Shown here: positions 1 through 8,221 of the stretch, one piece after another
Position numbering within the stretch: the first letter of the stretch is position 1
Layout: each line of letters opens with the position of its first letter
From: an uncultured Collinsella sp.
Lineage (GTDB): Bacteria > Actinomycetota > Coriobacteriia > Coriobacteriales > Coriobacteriaceae
DNA length: 36,882 nt
Direction of reading: 5' to 3'
NCBI GenBank assembly: GCA_902489775.1
Contig: CABUBH010000018.1
Span: forward strand, 1 to 36,882
Translations under genes and position numbers: made by a program
Notes under the pieces: generated by a model
What the model was told of the DNA's origin: nothing
The model's database searches: none
Seen by the model: only the letters and a program-made list of their open reading frames with translations

Positions 1-93
1 GCTGCGGGAACGGCCTGTCCGCCTAATGTGTTCGGCTGAGATCGGAAATCAACCCACTTCCCGTTAATCGACTGGACAGCAGCTCGCGCTCCC

Positions 94-1431
94 CTACTTC
101 CCAAAAATCGCTGCAAACAGCCCCTTGCGTTTGGGCTTTTCTTCTCGGTAGGAGCCCTCGGTTGTAGCTGCCACCTGCCGCGGCTGGTCGCCGCCTCCGC
201 GGCGCACGATCTGGTATAGGAACGGCGATTTAACGTATTTGACCTCGATGGGTGTGGCGTGCACGGTGCTTTCGCTCGACAAATGCAAGCTCGGGTTGAG
301 CGGTGCCACGATATGCGTCTCGCGCTTGTCGCTAAACACCACTGCGGCCGCGCGACCTGTCTGGCCATTTACAGCGATGCGCACTTGCTCGCCGTCGCGA
401 CTGTCCGTTGCCGGGCGATCAACAAAGTAGACCGGCACCATCACCAGACCGTCTTTGTGCTTGCGGGCCTTGCGTGCCCACGTGCGAATGCTCTTTTTAT
501 TGAGCCCCAGGGCTGCCTCGGCATCGTTGCCGGCAACGTCGAGCGCCAGCTTGTCAATGACCACCTGATCCTTGGTGGACGCATCGACGGAGACGACGCG
601 GAAGTCGCCCTCCTGCATGGCGGGATCGAACGGCCCCACCTTGGCAAAGTCCCACGGTTCCAAGATGCCCATAAGGCGAACGTCCAGGTAGTTGGCCCTG
701 GGGTATGCCCAATCGAGCACCTCGTAGTACACCAGGGTCTCCTTGCTCAGGCCTTTGCCCGGGAAGCTCGCCATCATGCGCAGGTCCGCCAGCGCCATGG
801 GGAAATAGAAGAGCATCATGTCGTTTTGAATCGCGTCTTCCACGTCGTGCCCGGCAAAGGCATCTGGATATTGACGCACCAGCTGCAGAGCGTTAGCACG
901 CGCCTGCTGCGGTGAAATCTCACACGGAATGCCCTGCTCTGGCACATACTCGGCACCCACGCCCATGGTCAGGCGCTTGCTAAACGTGCCGGGTTTGAGC
1001 AAGTCGGCCACGCCGATCTTGTTGCCGCAGGACGGGCACTCAAACACGCGCTGAGTGGACTCGCCCTCAAAGGACGCACCGCAGAAGGGGCAGGGAATGC
1101 TCACGTGCGTCGCCTCTTGGAACTCCTGCGCCGTCCCGCGGTCCTCCCACAGCAGATGCTCCAGAACCGACTGATTGCGCCAGTGCGAATTGAAGAAATA
1201 CCAGTCCGGGTCCTCCGGACGCTCGAGCTGCGAGACATGCGTGAGCTTGAGCAACCCGTCAACCACCGTCAGCGGTGTATGGCGAATGCCCAAAGCGCTC
1301 TTAGGCTCCCCAGCGTCCGCTTGCCACGGGATGACCGTTCCGCAATAGGCACACTCAAAGCTGCGCTTTGCCTGGTGTGAATACATGGGGCCGCCGCAGT
1401 TTTGGCATTTAATGGCAAACATCTCGTCCAT
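94..1431 (-). CDS. Zinc-ribbon protein of unknown function
   Basis: About 445 residues. The start at 1431 is chosen because an AGGAGG lies 8 bases upstream and the open frame before it (to 1629) is not protein-like. Two four-cysteine zinc ribbons open the protein. The first has CQNCG near residue 7 and CAYCG about 18 residues later; the second has CPFCG near residue 110 and CPSCG about 18 residues after that. The remaining ~300 residues are soluble, with no membrane segment or catalytic motif I recognise. The C-terminus is basic (KPKRKG). It diverges from a metal exporter at 1694, so a zinc-binding role would fit, but that is inference. Tandem zinc ribbons on a large soluble body suggest a protein or nucleic-acid scaffold. 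I do not recognise the family. Confidence 0.8.
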   Translation of the reverse strand: MDEMFAIKCQNCGGPMYSHQAKRSFECAYCGTVIPWQADAGEPKSALGIRHTPLTVVDGLLKLTHVSQLERPEDPDWYFFNSHWRNQSVLEHLLWEDRGTAQEFQEATHVSIPCPFCGASFEGESTQRVFECPSCGNKIGVADLLKPGTFSKRLTMGVGAEYVPEQGIPCEISPQQARANALQLVRQYPDAFAGHDVEDAIQNDMMLFYFPMALADLRMMASFPGKGLSKETLVYYEVLDWAYPRANYLDVRLMGILEPWDFAKVGPFDPAMQEGDFRVVSVDASTKDQVVIDKLALDVAGNDAEAALGLNKKSIRTWARKARKHKDGLVMVPVYFVDRPATDSRDGEQVRIAVNGQTGRAAAVVFSDKRETHIVAPLNPSLHLSSESTVHATPIEVKYVKSPFLYQIVRRGGGDQPRQVAATTEGSYREEKPKRKGLFAAIFGK

Positions 1432-1654
1432 GGAAACGTCCTCCTTTGCACAGGGACTGTCGACATTAAGTATGTCGAGCAAATCGGCGCGTGCCCATAC
1501 CCATGTGGCCCAAAATGGAGCACTCGCACGGACGAGAAGGCGCAGCGGGCTCAAAGCCATGCGGGCAACCGCCCCCCTCCGCCCCGTGCCCGTTAGCATC
1601 GGCAGACCATTGCTGCATTTTCTGAGCATCGTCGCACGACGCGTCCGTGCGAGC

Positions 1655-1660
1655 TACACT
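1655..1660 (+). promoter_or_regulatory. Possible -10 box of the CDF exporter gene
   Basis: TACACT lies 34 bases before the chosen ATG in the 262-base divergent gap 1432-1693. No convincing -35 box is visible. The same GCTACA(A/C)T core recurs before other genes in this window, which is the main support. Confidence 0.3.
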
Positions 1661-1693
1661 ATCCCCTTAAACATGATTGTGAGGACGACCGTT

Positions 1694-2875
1694 ATGCTAT
1701 TTGTAAATCGGCTGGTACATACGCTTGCTCCCGGCAGCGAAAGCGAGCCGGTCGATACCTCTTGCCGCACCCGTGCCGGCTTTGCCGCGAGCCTTATCTG
1801 CATCGGGCTCAACATCGCCCTGTGCCTCGCTAAGGGCATCGCGGGCCTGCTCGCGGGCTCCGTCTCGCTTATCGCCGACGCCTTCAACAACCTCTCCGAT
1901 GCCTCGAGCAACATCGTGAGTCTGCTCGGGTTCCGCCTTGCCAGCCGCCCGGCAGACGAAGGCCACCCCTATGGCCACGGTCGCTATGAGTACCTAGCCG
2001 GCCTGTTCGTCGCCGTCCTGGTTTGCGCCGTCGGCATCAATCTGATCCTCGAGTCGGTCACTAAGATCATCAAGCCTTCCCCCACTGCATATTCGGTGCT
2101 CTCCTTAGCCGCCCTCGTCTTGTCCATGCTCGTTAAGCTCTGGATGGCCGCGTTCAACCGCACGCTGGGCGACCGCATCGACTCGGAGACGCTCATCGCC
2201 ACGGCGCAGGACTCCAAAAACGACGTCATCACCTCGGGCTCGGTCTTGGTGGCGGCGCTTATTTCGCAGACGACCGGCTTTGATCTCGACGGCTGGGCAG
2301 GCCTGGGTGTGGGCATCTTCATCTGCATCAGCGGTCTGGGCCTGGTGCGCGACGCCATCAGCCCGTTGCTGGGGCAAGCGCCCGACCCCAAGCTCGTCCA
2401 GGCAATCCGCGACAAGATCATGTCCTATCCGCAGGTCTTGGGCACACACGACCTCATGGTGCACGACTACGGCCCCGGTCGTCAGTTTGCCAGCGCCCAC
2501 GTGGAGATGCCCGGCGAGGGCGACGCGTTTGAGCACCACGAGATTCTGGACACCATCGAGCACGACATCAAGCGCCAGATGGGCATTGGTATCACGCTGC
2601 ACTGCGACCCCATCGCGACAACCGGCGATGACTTGCGCGGCTGGGTCAAGCGCGGCGTCATGCAGATCGATCCCGCGCTCTCCATCCACGACCTGCACGA
2701 GCACGACGGGTTCGTTTCGTTTGACCTGGTGCGTCCCGACGGCTTTGACATATCCGACGAGGAGCTGCTGGAGCTCGTCACGCGCATCGTGCACAAGCGC
2801 CGACCCGATGCCTCATGCGTCGTTACGTTTGACTCGGGCTTCAGCTCGCCCGAGCGTCCGGCCGAGCAGCTGTAG
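1694..2875 (+). CDS. Cation diffusion facilitator exporter, Mn/Fe-type metal site
   Basis: A 393-residue inner-membrane metal/proton antiporter of the CDF family. The ATG at 1694 is preceded by GAGG at 9-base spacing; an ATG at 1673 is the alternative. Hydrophobic helices span roughly residues 30-235. Helix 2 carries ADAFNNLSD (D62, N66) and helix 5 carries AQDSKND (D173, D177). Zinc CDFs normally have His-x3-Asp in helix 5; Asp-x3-Asp with Asn in helix 2 is typical of manganese/iron exporters of the MntE/MneP kind. The cytoplasmic part is longer than usual: after the normal ferredoxin-like domain (about 235-315) come ~75 more residues, rich in His and Asp at first. Family assignment is firm; manganese specificity is inferred. 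It converges on the gene ending at 2894 with an 18-base gap and no visible terminator. Confidence 0.93.
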   Translation: MLFVNRLVHTLAPGSESEPVDTSCRTRAGFAASLICIGLNIALCLAKGIAGLLAGSVSLIADAFNNLSDASSNIVSLLGFRLASRPADEGHPYGHGRYEYLAGLFVAVLVCAVGINLILESVTKIIKPSPTAYSVLSLAALVLSMLVKLWMAAFNRTLGDRIDSETLIATAQDSKNDVITSGSVLVAALISQTTGFDLDGWAGLGVGIFICISGLGLVRDAISPLLGQAPDPKLVQAIRDKIMSYPQVLGTHDLMVHDYGPGRQFASAHVEMPGEGDAFEHHEILDTIEHDIKRQMGIGITLHCDPIATTGDDLRGWVKRGVMQIDPALSIHDLHEHDGFVSFDLVRPDGFDISDEELLELVTRIVHKRRPDASCVVTFDSGFSSPERPAEQL

Positions 2876-2893
2876 CCCCGCTCCGCTCGTCCG

Positions 2894-3883
2894 CTAGTTT
2901 CCCTGCGCGCCCGAGATGCCGTTTTGCAGGGCGTTCCAGGCATCCGTCGCCATGTCGCCCAAGTTCTGCGCGGTATCGCCCAGATTTTGTGCCGTATCGC
3001 CCAGCTCTTGCGCCTTGTCTCCCAACTCCTGCGCCTTGTTGCTCAAGTCCTCCAGCGTATTGGAGCTCGAGCTGTCGGTACCGCTTTGGCCGTCGGACGA
3101 GTTGCCCGAACTGTTCTTGTGCGTGAGTTGAATTTCGAGGTTGCCGTTGTCGTTATAGTAGGCAGAAGTAACGACCCAGTTGGCATCGACGACGGGCGTT
3201 GAGCCATCATCAGTCAGGACCACGGCATTCGAAAGATCGGCGCCGCGCGACTTGAGGATCTTCTTGGCGTTGGACCAGTACTGCCCCGGGATATCACTCA
3301 GATCGACGGTGCTAGACGAGGCGGACTCGGTTTGCTCGGCAGTGGTATCGGCCGTTGAACTCCCTCGCTTGTTGAGCATGCCCGACACGATGGCAAACAC
3401 AACCGACAGCGCAAAGAAGATCGCCAGCACGATGAGGATCTTCTTAATCACGCTCGACGAACGCGACGGCGTCTCTTCCTCGTCCTCGCCATATTGCGGA
3501 ATCGACTTGGGGTACTCGCGATACGGCTCGCGCGACTCGTAGCGAGGCTGCGCCGTGCGAGGCATATACGTCGTCTGCTGAGGCTGCGGAATGGGATTCT
3601 GCGGCAGGTTGTCATAGGGATTCGGTGTCGAGGCAGCATAAGAATCCTGCGGCGTGTAATCAAACGGATCCGGAGCTGCGTTGCCATAGGGGCCTTGCGA
3701 AGATGCAGCGTAAGAATCCTGCGCCGTGTCGCCATAGCCCATAACACGGGTGGGCTCGGCAGAAGGCTGCGTCGCCGCGGGGTCGGTATAACCGGGGTTG
3801 GGAACAACGCGGGTCGCATCGGCGCTATCGCCAGCCTGCGCGGAACCGTAGCCGCCCATCACGGTTGTCTTGTCCTGATCCAT
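2894..3883 (-). CDS. One-pass membrane protein with PASTA-like ectodomain and heptad-repeat tail
   Basis: A 329-residue protein; the ATG at 3883 follows GGAAAGGA. Residues 1-145 are a Pro/Gln/Tyr-rich disordered segment. It holds three Thr-x-Val sites (KTTVMG, DATRVV, PTRVMG) and two copies of a QDSYAAS..PY.N unit. A single hydrophobic helix (about 147-170, ILIVLAIFFALSVVFAIV) follows a basic patch, so the N-terminus should be cytoplasmic. The outer part (about 190-255) has the order xIPGxxWxxAKKxLKxxGADL then NWVV, reminiscent of a diverged PASTA domain. After a Ser-rich linker, near-exact 7-residue repeats (AQELGDK, AQELGDT, AQNLGDT, AQNLGDM) predict an amphipathic coil. No enzyme motif is present. 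A receptor or cell-wall sensor is possible, but the function is unknown. Confidence 0.85.
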   Translation of the reverse strand: MDQDKTTVMGGYGSAQAGDSADATRVVPNPGYTDPAATQPSAEPTRVMGYGDTAQDSYAASSQGPYGNAAPDPFDYTPQDSYAASTPNPYDNLPQNPIPQPQQTTYMPRTAQPRYESREPYREYPKSIPQYGEDEEETPSRSSSVIKKILIVLAIFFALSVVFAIVSGMLNKRGSSTADTTAEQTESASSSTVDLSDIPGQYWSNAKKILKSRGADLSNAVVLTDDGSTPVVDANWVVTSAYYNDNGNLEIQLTHKNSSGNSSDGQSGTDSSSSNTLEDLSNKAQELGDKAQELGDTAQNLGDTAQNLGDMATDAWNALQNGISGAQGN

Positions 3884-4001
3884 GCAACGATTCCTTTCCG
3901 TCGCGCGTGAGCCTCAAGTTATCCATGCATTCTACCCGCGCAAAAGCCTATGATGGGCAGAGCCCGTCGGTATCTACAAGACATGCGCGGGCCTAAGGAT
4001 C

Positions 4002-4038
4002 AAAAAGCCCCGCCGGGCCTTGGTAGGAGCGACGGGGC
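4002..4038 (-). terminator. Rho-independent terminator of fhs
   Basis: On the minus strand GCCCCG pairs with CGGGGC (4033-4038 with 4007-4012) and five T residues follow at once. It lies 26 bases beyond the fhs stop and before the gene starting at 3883, so the two are separate transcription units. Confidence 0.8.
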
Positions 4039-4063
4039 GGGCAAGCGGCTATGAGCAGCGAGC

Positions 4064-5731
4064 TTAGAACAGGCCGGTGATGTTGCCGTCGTTGTCGACG
4101 TCGATGTTTTCGGCCGCGGGCACCTTGGGCAGACCCGGCATGGTCAGAACACTGCCGGTCAGCGCGACCACAAAGTGGGCGCCGGCAGAAACCTTGAGCT
4201 CACGCACGGTGATGCGGAAGTTCTCGGGAGCGCCCAGGGCCTTGGCGTTGTCGCTAAAGCTGTACTGTGTCTTGGCGACGCACACCGGCAGGTTGCCAAA
4301 GCCATTCTCGCGCAGCTCGGCGAGCTGGCGCTTGGCGGCCGGCGTAAAGTCAACGCCGTCGGCGCGGTAGACCTTGGTGGCAACGGCCTCGAGGGCATCA
4401 GCGACATCAGCGCCGTCCTCATAGGCAAACTTGAGCTCGCTCGGCTGCTCAATCAGACGCATGACCTCATCGGCAAGCTCGAGCGCGCCCTCGCCGCCCT
4501 TGGCCCAGACCTCGGAAAGCTTAACGTTGACGCCGAGCTTCTGGCACTCGGACTCGATGAGCTCGAGCTCGGCCTCGGTGTCCGTCGGGAAGCGGTTGAT
4601 GGCGACCACACAAGGCAGACCGTAGACATTCTGGATGTTATCGACGTGGCGCAGCAGGTTGGGCATGCCGGCCTTGAGGGCCTCGAGGTTCTCCTCGTTG
4701 AGGTCGGCCTTGGCGACACCGCCGTTGTACTTAAGCGCGCGGGCAGTGGCGACGACCACGACAGCGCTGGGGCGAACGCCCGTCATGCGGCACTTAATGT
4801 CGAGGAACTTCTCGGCACCCAGATCGGCACCGAAGCCGGCCTCGGTAATGGCGACATCGCCAAAACGCATAGCCATACGCGTGGCCATGATGGAGTTGCA
4901 GCCGTGGGCGATATTGGCGAAGGGACCGCCGTGGACAAACGCAGGCGTGCCCTCGAGCGTCTGCACCAGGTTGGGCTTGAGCGCATCCTTGAGCAGTGCA
5001 GCCATAGCTCCCTGGGCCTTAAGGTCGCGTGCGCGGACGGGCTTGCCAGCATCGCTGTAGCCGACAACGATCTCGCCCAGGCGCTCCTTAAGATCGTTGA
5101 TGCTCGTGGACAGGCACAGGATCGCCATGACCTCGGAGGCAACGGTGATATCGAAGCCGTCCTCGCGCGGCACGCCCTGGGCCTTGCCGCCAATGCCGTC
5201 GATGACGTGGCGCAGCTGACGGTCGTTCATATCGACGACGCGCTTCCAGGTGATGCGCTTAACATCGATACCGAGCTGGTTGCCCTGCTGAATATGGTTG
5301 TCGAGCATGGCGGCCAGCAGGTTGTTGGCGGCACCAATAGCATGGAAGTCACCAGTAAAGTGCAGGTTGATGTCCTCCATGGGGATGACCTGCGCCCAGC
5401 CACCGCCGGCGGCACCGCCCTTGACGCCGAAGACGGGACCGAGCGAAGGCTCACGAAGGGCCACAGCGCTCTTGACGCCACGACGGCGCAGGCCATCGGC
5501 CAGACCGATGGTCGTAGTGGTCTTGCCCTCGCCCGCCGGCGTGGGGTTGATGGCGGTCACGAGGACGAGCTTGGCCTGGTGATCAGTTGGCTCATTGAGC
5601 AGAGAGTAGTCGACCTTAGCCTTGTCGAAGCCGTACGGAATCAGATGCTTTACGTCGACGCCGGCGTTCTTAGCCACCTCGGTAATGGGCAGCGGTGTGA
5701 CGGAACGTGCGATTTCGATGTCAGTAGGCAT
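4064..5731 (-). CDS. fhs: Formate-tetrahydrofolate ligase
   Basis: A 555-residue cytosolic enzyme making 10-formyl-tetrahydrofolate from formate, ATP and tetrahydrofolate, feeding purine and one-carbon metabolism and, in acetogens, the methyl branch of acetyl-CoA synthesis. The length matches the family. The start at 5731 follows GAAAGGA at 6 bases and gives the typical N-terminus (MPTDIEIA..). The P-loop PTPAGEGKTTTT lies at residues 63-74. Further family signatures are SLGPVFGVKGGAAGGG, FTGDFHAIGAANNLLAAM and FGADLGAEKF. The gene appears to be transcribed alone, between the ruv operon and a strong terminator. Confidence 0.98.
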   Translation of the reverse strand: MPTDIEIARSVTPLPITEVAKNAGVDVKHLIPYGFDKAKVDYSLLNEPTDHQAKLVLVTAINPTPAGEGKTTTTIGLADGLRRRGVKSAVALREPSLGPVFGVKGGAAGGGWAQVIPMEDINLHFTGDFHAIGAANNLLAAMLDNHIQQGNQLGIDVKRITWKRVVDMNDRQLRHVIDGIGGKAQGVPREDGFDITVASEVMAILCLSTSINDLKERLGEIVVGYSDAGKPVRARDLKAQGAMAALLKDALKPNLVQTLEGTPAFVHGGPFANIAHGCNSIMATRMAMRFGDVAITEAGFGADLGAEKFLDIKCRMTGVRPSAVVVVATARALKYNGGVAKADLNEENLEALKAGMPNLLRHVDNIQNVYGLPCVVAINRFPTDTEAELELIESECQKLGVNVKLSEVWAKGGEGALELADEVMRLIEQPSELKFAYEDGADVADALEAVATKVYRADGVDFTPAAKRQLAELRENGFGNLPVCVAKTQYSFSDNAKALGAPENFRITVRELKVSAGAHFVVALTGSVLTMPGLPKVPAAENIDVDNDGNITGLF

Positions 5732-5771
5732 GGACGGTCCTTTCGTTACCGGATGAGAAAAAGACCAATTC

Positions 5772-5780
5772 AGCATAGCA
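5772..5780 (-). promoter_or_regulatory. Possible extended -10 promoter of fhs
   Basis: On the minus strand TGC-TATGCT (extended -10) ends 41 bases before the fhs ATG. No strong -35 is visible. The start site would fall near 5765. Confidence 0.35.
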
Positions 5781-5875
5781 CGGGCGCGCAATAGTAAAGC
5801 ACCCGCAACCGACAAACGGCGATATGTTTATCCAATGCTCAGCGATAGCCTACAGACTAGCCAAAACAAAGCGCC

Positions 5876-6946
5876 CTAAACGGTAGGTTCAATCCCCAGG
5901 TGCTCAAAGGTGCGAAGGGTTGCCTGACGGCCCTGCGGCGTACGAATCATCAACCCGCACTGCAGCAGATAGGGCTCATAGACATCCTCGAGCGTGCCCG
6001 GGTCCTCGCCCACCGCGCTGGCAAGGGTCGTAAGTCCCACGGCACGACCGGAGAACGTCTTAGCGAGCGTCTCCAAAATGCGAATATCCATCCAGTCCAG
6101 ACCGAGCTCATCGATCTCGAAGAACTCAAGCGCCTGGCGACAGATATCGAGCTCGATGGGGCCGTTGCCGCGCACCTGTGCGTAATCGCGCACGCGCTTG
6201 AGCAGGCGGTTGGCAAGACGTGGCGTGCCGCGCGAACGCGAGCCGATCTCGAGTGCACTGGGATGGTCGATCGTCACGCCCAGGATAGTCGCCGAGCGCG
6301 TCACAATCTGCGCGAGCTCCTCGACCGTGTAGTAATCCAGGCGATATGAAATGCCAAAGCGGTCGCGCAACGGGCCGGTCAACATGCCTGAGCGGGTCGT
6401 TGCCGCTACCAGCGTAAACTTGGGAATATCCAGGCGAATCGAGCGAGCCGCCGGACCCTTGCCAATCACGATATCGAGGGCAAAGTCCTCCATCGCGGGG
6501 TACAGGACCTCCTCGACCGAACGGTTGAGGCGGTGGATCTCGTCGATAAACAGCACATCACCCGGCTGCAAGTTAGTAAGGATGGCTGCCAGGTCGCCCG
6601 TGCGCGCGATGGCAGGGCCACTCGTGGTCTTGATCTGAGCGCCCAGCTCGTTGGCGATAACGGTGGCCAGCGTGGTCTTGCCCAGGCCCGGAGGACCCGA
6701 GAAAATCACGTGGTCGAGCGTCTCGCCACGGCTCTGCGCTGCCTCGATGAGCACGCGAAGGCTCTGCTTGATATGCTCCTGACCGCAGTAGTCATCCAAG
6801 CGCTGGGGACGCAGGGTACGGTCGACATCGAGGTCTTCGGCCGTCAACTCCGAGCCCACCATGCGCTCGCCGTGCGCCATGGATGCCGCCGGCGAGTTGC
6901 CGGGCGTCGCCCACAGGTCCTGAGAGTCATCGGCTTCCCACATCAC
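5876..6946 (-). CDS. ruvB: Holliday junction branch-migration ATPase RuvB
   Basis: An AAA+ motor of about 355 residues. It forms hexamers on either side of a RuvA-bound Holliday junction and drives branch migration during recombinational repair. Visible motifs are Walker A GPPGLGKTTLA, Walker B FIDEIHRL, the sensor segment AATTRSGMLTGPLRDRFG with the arginine finger, and the C-terminal winged helix. Translation starts at GTG 6946 (overlapping the ruvA stop as GTGA) or at ATG 6943. Either way it is translationally coupled to ruvA. An internal Met at MAHGERMVGSEL matches where many RuvBs begin, so a ~22-residue shorter form cannot be excluded. Confidence 0.98.
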   Translation of the reverse strand: MMWEADDSQDLWATPGNSPAASMAHGERMVGSELTAEDLDVDRTLRPQRLDDYCGQEHIKQSLRVLIEAAQSRGETLDHVIFSGPPGLGKTTLATVIANELGAQIKTTSGPAIARTGDLAAILTNLQPGDVLFIDEIHRLNRSVEEVLYPAMEDFALDIVIGKGPAARSIRLDIPKFTLVAATTRSGMLTGPLRDRFGISYRLDYYTVEELAQIVTRSATILGVTIDHPSALEIGSRSRGTPRLANRLLKRVRDYAQVRGNGPIELDICRQALEFFEIDELGLDWMDIRILETLAKTFSGRAVGLTTLASAVGEDPGTLEDVYEPYLLQCGLMIRTPQGRQATLRTFEHLGIEPTV

Positions 6947-7563
6947 GCATCCATTCCGAGTCGCTTAAGCGCCGCGCCGAGCAGATCCTCGACACGCATA
7001 TTCTGCCCATCATACCCGCTCAGGGCAACATCGGTCTCCTGCGGGCTAAAGCCCATGGAAAGGAGTGCCGCACGGGCATCATCGATGGCCGAGGGAGCGG
7101 CAGCGGGCACGGGCATCGCAACCTGTCCGGGAATCACGTCGACCGGCACAAAGCCCTTATCCTTGGCAAAGGTGCTCTTGAGTTCCAGGATCAGGCGCTG
7201 AGCTGTCTTTTTGCCCACACCGGGTACCTTGGCCATGCCCTTGTCGTCCTCGGCCATCACCAGCGAATACAGCTGCCCCACGGTATAGGTGGAAAGCACG
7301 GCGAGCGCCAAGCGCGGGCCAACGCCCGAGACGGACACGAGCCGGTCGAACATCGTGCGCTCATCCTTTGAGGAAAAACCGAAAAGTGTCATGGCGTCCT
7401 CGCGCACCTGCATACGCGTGTAGAGGCGGACCTCGCCGCCGGGCGTCGGCAACGTGGCCGCAGTGCTGCCCGAGATGCCGAGCTCAAAGCCAACGCCCGA
7501 CACATCAACGACAGCAGAGCTCATCGTGGCCTCGACAAGCGTTCCGTGGAGCTGGGAAATCAT
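6943..7563 (-). CDS. ruvA: Holliday junction DNA-binding protein RuvA
   Basis: A 206-residue protein whose tetramer binds the four-way junction and loads RuvB. The N-terminal OB domain begins MISQLHGTLVE. Helix-hairpin-helix motifs occur at VSGVGPRLALAVL and VPGVGKKTAQRLI. The C-terminal domain III, which contacts RuvB, ends the protein after a Pro/Ala linker. The ATG shares its first base with the ruvC stop (TGATG), so the start is well fixed. It is the middle gene of ruvCAB. Confidence 0.98.
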   Translation of the reverse strand: MISQLHGTLVEATMSSAVVDVSGVGFELGISGSTAATLPTPGGEVRLYTRMQVREDAMTLFGFSSKDERTMFDRLVSVSGVGPRLALAVLSTYTVGQLYSLVMAEDDKGMAKVPGVGKKTAQRLILELKSTFAKDKGFVPVDVIPGQVAMPVPAAAPSAIDDARAALLSMGFSPQETDVALSGYDGQNMRVEDLLGAALKRLGMDA

Positions 7564-8084
7564 CAGTATCCGGTTCCTCTCTGTTGATAGAACTCGCCAC
7601 CGGTGAGGGCGCGGGTGCGGCTGAGGTTTACGTGGCAGATGGCGCAGGCCAGGGCATCGGCGGCATGGTCGGGATGCGGGTCGTGGTCGAGCTGTGTTAG
7701 CGTGCGTACCATGTAGGCGACCTGCCGCTTATCTGCGGCGCCGGTACCCACCACAGCCTGTTTAATCTGCATGGGCGTGTACTCGCCAATCTCGAGCGCG
7801 CACTCCGAAAGTGCCACAAGCGCAGCGCCGCGGGCATGCGCCGTAGGGATGGCCGAGCGAACGTTGGCGCCAAAGTAAATGCTCTCGATGGCAGCGGTAT
7901 CGGGTCGATAGCGTTCGACAACGCCCTTGAGGTCGCGGGCAATATGCGACAGGCGCACCGCGAGCGGGCTGCCCGCGCTGGTCTCGATACAACCGTAGGC
8001 GCGACAGCGAACCTCGCCACGCCGCTCCTCGATAATCCCCCAACCCGTATGAGCCAAACCGGGGTCAATGCCCAAGATAACCAA
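7563..8084 (-). CDS. ruvC: Holliday junction resolvase RuvC (TTG start)
   Basis: A 173-residue endonuclease that nicks Holliday junctions symmetrically. I start it at TTG 8084: a strong AGGGGAGG lies 5 bases upstream and the product then begins MVILGIDPGLAHTGWG, matching the canonical RuvC N-terminus and length. An in-frame TTG at 8105 would add 7 unlikely residues. The acidic catalytic set is visible: Asp7 in GIDPG, Glu in AAIESIYFG, and the Asp residues of DHAADALACAICH near the C-terminus. It is the first gene of ruvCAB; an SOS box lies upstream at 8141-8152. Confidence 0.97.
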   Translation of the reverse strand: MVILGIDPGLAHTGWGIIEERRGEVRCRAYGCIETSAGSPLAVRLSHIARDLKGVVERYRPDTAAIESIYFGANVRSAIPTAHARGAALVALSECALEIGEYTPMQIKQAVVGTGAADKRQVAYMVRTLTQLDHDPHPDHAADALACAICHVNLSRTRALTGGEFYQQRGTGY

Positions 8085-8140
8085 GCCGACCTCCCCTCGC
8101 CACAAGCGCAGCGCAAGACAACGCCCCGCGCACTATTCAC

Positions 8141-8152
8141 GAACGTCTGTTC
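8141..8152 (-). promoter_or_regulatory. LexA (SOS) box upstream of ruvCAB
   Basis: GAAC-GTCT-GTTC matches the Gram-positive/actinobacterial LexA operator CGAACnnnnGTTC and lies 57 bases before the ruvC start. A plausible -10 (TATTCT, minus strand, 8154-8159) sits next to it, so LexA would block initiation. ruv operons are classic SOS genes. Confidence 0.75.
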
Positions 8153-8194
8153 TAGAATAACACAACGGGGTCAAGATGCTTAGTTGAAGTATCA

Positions 8195-8217
8195 GGGTTG
8201 GGAGCAAATCCCATCCC
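8195..8217 (-). terminator. Weak hairpin after the NadE-like gene
   Basis: TGGGA pairs with TCCCA, with flanking GGG/CCC, just beyond the stop at 8222. No T-run follows, so its terminator role is uncertain. Confidence 0.3.
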
Positions 8218-8221
8218 CAGT

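Noticed and set aside
1..93. Possible tail of another gene at the left edge.
   Set aside because: No frame has recognisable sequence and there is no clear terminator or repeat; too short to judge.
1385..1693. N-terminal extension of the CDF exporter upstream of 1694.
   Set aside because: It would overlap the divergent gene's start and encodes non-family sequence, whereas ATG 1694 has a good ribosome-binding site.
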